DNA from: Actinomycetes bacterium
GTDB taxonomy: Bacteria > Actinomycetota > Acidimicrobiia > Spongiisociales > UBA5794
Direction of reading: 5' to 3'
Length of the DNA: 8,750 nt
NCBI GenBank assembly: GCA_023336855.1
Contig: JAMBLK010000344.1
Coordinates: 1 to 8,750, forward strand
Of this stretch, positions 5,707-8,750 are shown piece by piece (the first letter of the stretch is position 1; each line of letters opens with the position of its first letter). The notes beneath the pieces are model-generated. The model saw only the letters and a list, made by a program, of their open reading frames with translations. It did not search any database and had not been told where the DNA came from. The translations under genes were made by a program, and so were the position numbers.

Positions 5707-6508
5707 GCCGTTGAAGGCGGCCATCCAGCACCTTCCGGCCAACGGTGATGAAACCCGTATGTCCCACCATCCTGTGGGAGGGGCGGACTGAGCGGCCGTT
5801 TATCGACCAATCGCGCATCATCACCTCGAATGTCGAGACTTCGATGAATCGACCCGTTTCGGCGATCGCAGCCCGGACCGTCTCGACTTGTGGGACGTTG
5901 GGGACGTAGCACGCGAAGCCGCCTCCGCCCGGAAGGTGTTCCGCGGCCGCCGCCACCATCTCCCAGGGTTCGGGCACGTCCAGCACGATCCGCTCCGGTC
6001 CGACTTCTTCGACAACGTCGATGACCTCCCCCACTCTCAGGTCAACCCATTCGGGGACCGATCCGAAGAACCCGGCGATCCGGCTTCTGGCAAGAGTGGC
6101 GTGGTCAGACCGTCTCTCGATGCTGACCACCCGACCGGTCGGGCCAACGGCCCTGGCCAGCATCATGGTGAGCCCTCCGGATCCCGTCCCGGCCTCGAGG
6201 ACCGTCATCCCTGGTCCGATGTCCGCCCAAACCATCAACGCCGCCGCGTCCTTCGGGTAGAGGACGTTCGCTCCCCTTGACATCTTCAGAACGTAATCGG
6301 CAAGTCGCGGTCGCAGAACTGTCAGGAATCCGCCGCTCGTCGTCTCGAGAGATGATCCTTCAGGAGATCCGATGATCTCGTCGTGAGGGAGCGCCCCGCG
6401 ATGGGAGTGAAAGCTCCGACCGGGAATCAACTCGATGAGATATCGCCGACCTTTGACGTCGAAGAGCAGGCAGGCGTCCCCCGGGGCGAACGGGGAACCG
6501 GTGATCAT
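5696..6508 (-). CDS. trmI: tRNA (adenine-58-N1)-methyltransferase TrmI
   Basis: A 270-residue SAM-dependent enzyme that methylates N1 of adenine 58 in the T-loop of tRNA; the family acts as a tetramer. An N-terminal beta domain is followed by NVLYPKDAA (81-89), the SAM-binding VLEAGTGSGGLTMMLARA (103-120), acidic SAM ribose ligand Glu131 in VVSIERR, and IVLDVPEPW (174-182), the usual catalytic D-x-P-x-P-W region. RPSHRMVGHTGFITVGRK (242-259) is the conserved C-terminal signature. I start it at 6508, giving the family length, although the frame is open to an ATG at 6589. That 27-residue extension lacks family resemblance and overlaps a separate small gene. GGAGG abuts this ATG with no spacer, so translation probably depends on reinitiation after the upstream stop, which overlaps it as ATGA. 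Its last codons lie inside an intergenic repeat. In M. tuberculosis trmI also lies near mpa. Confidence 0.93.
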   Translation of the reverse strand: MITGSPFAPGDACLLFDVKGRRYLIELIPGRSFHSHRGALPHDEIIGSPEGSSLETTSGGFLTVLRPRLADYVLKMSRGANVLYPKDAAALMVWADIGPGMTVLEAGTGSGGLTMMLARAVGPTGRVVSIERRSDHATLARSRIAGFFGSVPEWVDLRVGEVIDVVEEVGPERIVLDVPEPWEMVAAAAEHLPGGGGFACYVPNVPQVETVRAAIAETGRFIEVSTFEVMMRDWSINGRSVRPSHRMVGHTGFITVGRKVLDGRLQRRTE

Positions 6509-6606
6509 CCTCCGAGAGCGGGGATGATCGCAACGGCGAGTGAGAGGACCATCGTCGCGACGATGACCCAGATGATGATCTTGGTCCACTTCTGATTGTT
6601 GCGCAT
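6505..6606 (-). CDS. 33-residue single-span membrane protein
   Basis: A very short gene just upstream of trmI in another frame. It encodes MRNNQKWTKI, then a hydrophobic span (residues 9-30, IIIWVIVATMVLSLAVAIIP) and a short ALGG tail, giving a basic N-terminus and one membrane helix. Support for coding: AGGA about 10 bases before the ATG, an 11-bp gap after the preceding gene, and an ATGA overlap with trmI. The shape recalls tiny basic-plus-one-helix proteins such as Prli42 or DUF4044 members, but I cannot assign it to a family and no function follows. It is too short for many gene callers, and a trmI model extended to 6589 would mask it. Confidence 0.75.
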   Translation of the reverse strand: MRNNQKWTKIIIWVIVATMVLSLAVAIIPALGG

Positions 6607-6617
6607 CTGGAATTGTC

Positions 6618-6887
6618 CTATGGGATGGGGGTCGTCTCGGCGATGGGGTGGCGACCCCTCATGACGCGAATGGTTGTGCCCTGGTCAACGTCGATCGAAG
6701 TCTTGTAGATCAATCGGCGACTACTGCGACCCTTTACCAATCCGAACGCAATCATCGCCAGACCGATGCCCAGGCGCGGCACGTCGTTGCTCTTCACCCC
6801 GCTGCTGACGGCCATCCAACCGAAGCGAACGCTCCGGTGAAATCGTCTGAACCACCAGCGACGAACGGCGTAGCCGAGACCACTCAT
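6618..6887 (-). CDS. 89-residue basic membrane-associated protein, unknown function
   Basis: I do not recognise this protein. The first 24 residues are rich in Arg and aromatic residues (VRRWWFRRFHRSVRFGW) and could form an amphipathic membrane-surface helix. One moderately hydrophobic span follows at about 37-52 (PRLGIGLAMIAFGLVK). Then comes a basic stretch and a predicted beta-strand tail, LIYKTSIDVDQGTTIRVMRG (59-78). The net charge is strongly positive. The ATG overlaps the preceding stop as ATGA and no ribosome binding site is visible, so translation is probably coupled. The next gene follows after 11 bp. Confidence 0.75.
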   Translation of the reverse strand: MSGLGYAVRRWWFRRFHRSVRFGWMAVSSGVKSNDVPRLGIGLAMIAFGLVKGRSSRRLIYKTSIDVDQGTTIRVMRGRHPIAETTPIP

Positions 6888-7081
6888 GTGGTTTGGTAAA
6901 CCTCGATGTGGATCCGGCGACGGCGTGATCGCCAGATACCGTAGGCGATCAGAGCGACCACGACGACCACTGCACCGCCGACGACGAGTCCAAGGTTCTG
7001 CTTCGCCTCATCTTCCGTCTCGACGACGACGCCTTCGATTTCTCTCAGCTTGCCTTCGAGATCGTCACGACTGATGGTCAT
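6884..7081 (-). CDS. 65-residue single-span membrane protein, unknown function
   Basis: A small protein with a charged N-terminal segment (ISRDDLEGKLREIEGVVVET, 3-22) that looks helical, one clear membrane span at about 31-50 (GLVVGGAVVVVVALIAYGIW), then a basic stop-transfer run RSRRRR (51-56) and a short tail. By the positive-inside rule the C-terminus would face the cytoplasm. GGGAGG about 7 bases before the ATG is a strong ribosome binding site. Both ends join their neighbours through ATGA overlaps. I know no named family for it; similar small helix-plus-span proteins occur in actinobacteria. Confidence 0.8.
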   Translation of the reverse strand: MTISRDDLEGKLREIEGVVVETEDEAKQNLGLVVGGAVVVVVALIAYGIWRSRRRRIHIEVYQTT

Positions 7082-7413
7082 GGCCGTCCTCCCGTTCGTG
7101 CAGTCGGATCATCCGGTTCGGGTCGCGGACCGGCTTTGACAAGGATCGCGGCGATGGCGACGAACACTGCGAAGGCGATCACATATCCGAGAGCTTCCCA
7201 ATACGGACTGTTCGGTAGAGCATCAACGACACCGCGCATGACGGCGACACCGATCAGGATCATCGCGGCGGACCACAGGGCGGCTGCGCCGAGAGAGAAT
7301 CCGGCGAAGCGACCGAGTTTCTTTGCCTGCCCGACGGTCTCCTGGAGGAGATACTCCTTGGCGAGATCGCGGAACTCGACGATCAGCACCGGGAGATCCT
7401 GCAATTTGGCCAT
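7078..7413 (-). CDS. Phage holin family-like two-span membrane protein
   Basis: A 111-residue protein with an N-terminal amphipathic helix (IVEFRDLAKEYLLQETVGQAKK, about 11-32), a first membrane span at about 38-60, a short loop (ALPNSPYWEA) and a second span at about 72-93, then a polar Pro-rich tail. This layout resembles the actinobacterial holin superfamily III proteins (PF07332), which are chromosomal membrane proteins and usually not phage lysis genes; no phage genes are present here. The ATG has AAGGA 6 bases upstream. It is the first gene of the operon that ends in trmI, and its stop overlaps the next start as ATGA. Confidence 0.8.
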   Translation of the reverse strand: MAKLQDLPVLIVEFRDLAKEYLLQETVGQAKKLGRFAGFSLGAAALWSAAMILIGVAVMRGVVDALPNSPYWEALGYVIAFAVFVAIAAILVKAGPRPEPDDPTARTGGRP

Positions 7414-7509
7414 GTGTGTCCTTCAACGTGTTCGCGTGCTCCACAGGCTAATCGCCTTCGCGACAGTCGCGCTCCCCGTGCCGGACCTCGGGTACCATGC
7501 CGCTCCAGC
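7414..7509. promoter_or_regulatory. Divergent intergenic region with start-site palindrome
   Basis: These 96 bp separate the small-membrane-protein operon (minus) from the transporter (plus), so both start signals should lie here. TACCAT at 7493-7498 could be a -10 box for a nearly leaderless transporter transcript, as no ribosome binding site precedes the ATG at 7510. CCATGC (7495-7500) and GCATGG (7508-7513) form a 6-bp inverted repeat with a 7-base loop that contains the start codon. I see no convincing -35 box on either strand. Confidence 0.3.
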
Positions 7510-8750
7510 ATGGATTTGGGAACACTCGGTCAAGACCCAACCGACGATCCGCTCGGCGTGAAGAGCCGTCGTGCGGCTCGCAGGAATGTCGTTCCCCTGG
7601 TCGGGGGCCAGGCGGTGTCGCTGTTCGGCGACTACATCGCGTTTTTCTCACTCCCCTATTTCGTTCTCGCTCTCACCGCTCAACCACTTGATTTGGGCCT
7701 CACCGCAGCAGCCGAGACGTTGCCGATGTTCCTCTTCGGGCTCGTTGCCGGCGTCCTCCTCGATCGTCTCCGCAACCTCCGGTTCGCCCTGGTTTCAGTC
7801 GATCTACTCCGAGCCGCTGTGTTCATCGCACTGGCGCTCGCGGCAGCGAATGGAGCGGGGACCCGCTGGCTCGTCTTCGGCGTAGCGTTCGTGATCGGAA
7901 CGATGTCGGTGTTCTTCGATTCCGGTCTCCAGGCCCTGATGCCGTCGGTCGTCGACGAGGACATGCTCATCGACGTCAACTCTCACCTGGCGGTCGCCCG
8001 CATGGTGACGTTGAGCATCGGGCCGCTCGCCGGAGGCATGCTCATCGCTTTCAGCGGGGGTTTCGCCATCGCCTTCTTCATCAACGCTGCGACATTCCTC
8101 GTGTCTGCCGTGTTCCTTACGAGAGTCAAGGTCGTTCACGAACGACCGGTGACGGCGCGTGAGCCGTTCATGGATTCCCTCAAGGAGGGCCTGAAGCACC
8201 TGCTCGGAGACCAGCGACTGCGGTGGGCCACGCTCGGCGGAACGTTCACGAATCTCGTGTTCCAACCGCTCGAGGCCCTGCTGGTTCTCTTCGTCGTTAC
8301 TGAGATCCTCGATCTCCCCGCCGACACGATCGGAGATCTCACAACCGTCGGAGTCAGCATCGGAGTGTTCTACGCCCTGAACGCCGGGATCGGCGCCATC
8401 GGCGCCGCCCTCGCCCCCCGGGTAGCGTCCACGGTCCCGCTCGGCACCATGTACGTGACCGGTCTCTTCCTCGTTGGAGGTGGCTTCCTCGCTCTCGCCA
8501 TCATGCGCTCGTTCTGGGCGGTGATCCCCGCCGGATTTGCCTTTGCGGGGATGGCGTGGGTGAACGTCGCTCTGGTGACCATGCGCCAGCGCCTAACGCC
8601 GCCTGAGCTTCTCGGCCGCGTCATCGCGGCGTCGCGGACGCTGGCGTGGATCGGTCTGCCCGTCGGTGCCGCTCTCGGTGGCATGATCGCCGGCTACGTT
8701 GGTGTCATACCCGTCTACGTCGGCGGTTCGGCCCTCGTGATCGTGATCGC
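7510..8750 (+). CDS. Major facilitator superfamily transporter (3' end outside window)
   Basis: The frame stays open from the ATG to the window edge, giving 413 codons of a multi-span permease without its stop. Residues 34-41 (QAVSLFGD) match the first-helix motif of MFS_3/EntS-like exporters. GLVAGVLLDRLRNLR (77-91) is the loop 2-3 motif A, with the Asp and Arg present. VFFDSGLQALMPSVV lies in the first half, and MRQRLTPPELLGRVIAASRTLAW with PVGAALGGMIAGY in the second half are typical of the same group. These proteins usually export small molecules such as drugs or siderophores by proton antiport; the substrate cannot be told from this sequence. No ribosome binding site is evident, and an ATG at 7497 is out of frame. 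It is divergent from the small-membrane-protein operon. Confidence 0.9.
   Translation, partial: MDLGTLGQDPTDDPLGVKSRRAARRNVVPLVGGQAVSLFGDYIAFFSLPYFVLALTAQPLDLGLTAAAETLPMFLFGLVAGVLLDRLRNLRFALVSVDLLRAAVFIALALAAANGAGTRWLVFGVAFVIGTMSVFFDSGLQALMPSVVDEDMLIDVNSHLAVARMVTLSIGPLAGGMLIAFSGGFAIAFFINAATFLVSAVFLTRVKVVHERPVTAREPFMDSLKEGLKHLLGDQRLRWATLGGTFTNLVFQPLEALLVLFVVTEILDLPADTIGDLTTVGVSIGVFYALNAGIGAIGAALAPRVASTVPLGTMYVTGLFLVGGGFLALAIMRSFWAVIPAGFAFAGMAWVNVALVTMRQRLTPPELLGRVIAASRTLAWIGLPVGAALGGMIAGYVGVIPVYVGGSALVIVI

Noticed and set aside
6509..6589. N-terminal extension of TrmI to an ATG at 6589
   Set aside because: The added 27 residues are His/Asp/Arg-rich without family match, overlap a better small gene in another frame, and exceed the usual TrmI length.
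7078..7413. Prophage remnant suggested by the holin-like gene
   Set aside because: No endolysin, structural, integrase or attachment sequence is nearby, and PF07332-like proteins are ordinary chromosomal membrane proteins in actinobacteria.
7804..8265. A 153-codon minus-strand open frame opposite the transporter
   Set aside because: It is His/Arg/Glu-rich low-complexity sequence, typical of the reverse of membrane-protein codons. The plus strand carries clear MFS motifs over the same stretch.
1..8750. tRNA or rRNA genes
   Set aside because: Reading the gaps between coding regions, I saw no cloverleaf or ribosomal RNA sequence; almost all the window is protein coding.

Overview
The window is a stretch of chromosome from a GC-rich, proteasome-bearing actinobacterium. 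The evidence is a complete minus-strand set of proteasomal ATPase (arc/mpa), Pup deamidase (dop), prokaryotic ubiquitin-like protein (pup), and the 20S proteasome beta (prcB) and alpha (prcA) subunits. Pup ends in GGQ and the ATPase ends in GQYL, both actinobacterial hallmarks. The low-copy accessory genes hint at a deep lineage such as Acidimicrobiia or a relative rather than Mycobacterium or Streptomyces, but the taxon below phylum is an inference.

Layout: (1) 17-262, plus strand, a DUF2007-type small protein that converges on the proteasome operon. (2) 5126 down to 280, minus strand, arc-dop-pup-prcB-prcA. The genes are tightly packed: a 6-bp gap, an 8-bp overlap, then two 4-bp ATGA overlaps. 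(3) 5127-5312, a divergent control region with weak promoter candidates and two mutually overlapping inverted repeats. (4) 5313-5558, plus strand, a small ferredoxin with an Asp in the cluster-binding motif. (5) 5559-5706, a repeat-dense convergent intergenic segment with a perfect palindrome, TACTGAGTA repeats on both sides and a bidirectional terminator-like hairpin. (6) 7413 down to 5696, minus strand, an operon of four very small membrane proteins (111, 65, 89 and 33 residues) ending in trmI, the tRNA m1A58 methyltransferase. Three of its four junctions are ATGA overlaps. (7) 7510 to the window end, plus strand, a major facilitator transporter cut off by the window edge.

How the genes work together: substrates are tagged with Pup after Dop turns its C-terminal Gln into Glu. 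ARC binds Pup through its coiled coils, unfolds the substrate and docks on the alpha ring through its GQYL tail. The PrcB N-terminal threonine then cuts the chain, and Dop also removes Pup for reuse. The Pup ligase PafA is not in the window. TrmI lies close to the proteasomal ATPase gene, as also in Mycobacterium tuberculosis. The least explained parts are the small-membrane-protein operon, including a 33-residue gene hidden inside the long upstream extension of the trmI frame, the alanine just before the PrcB catalytic threonine, and the repeat-laden segment that reaches into the trmI stop codon.
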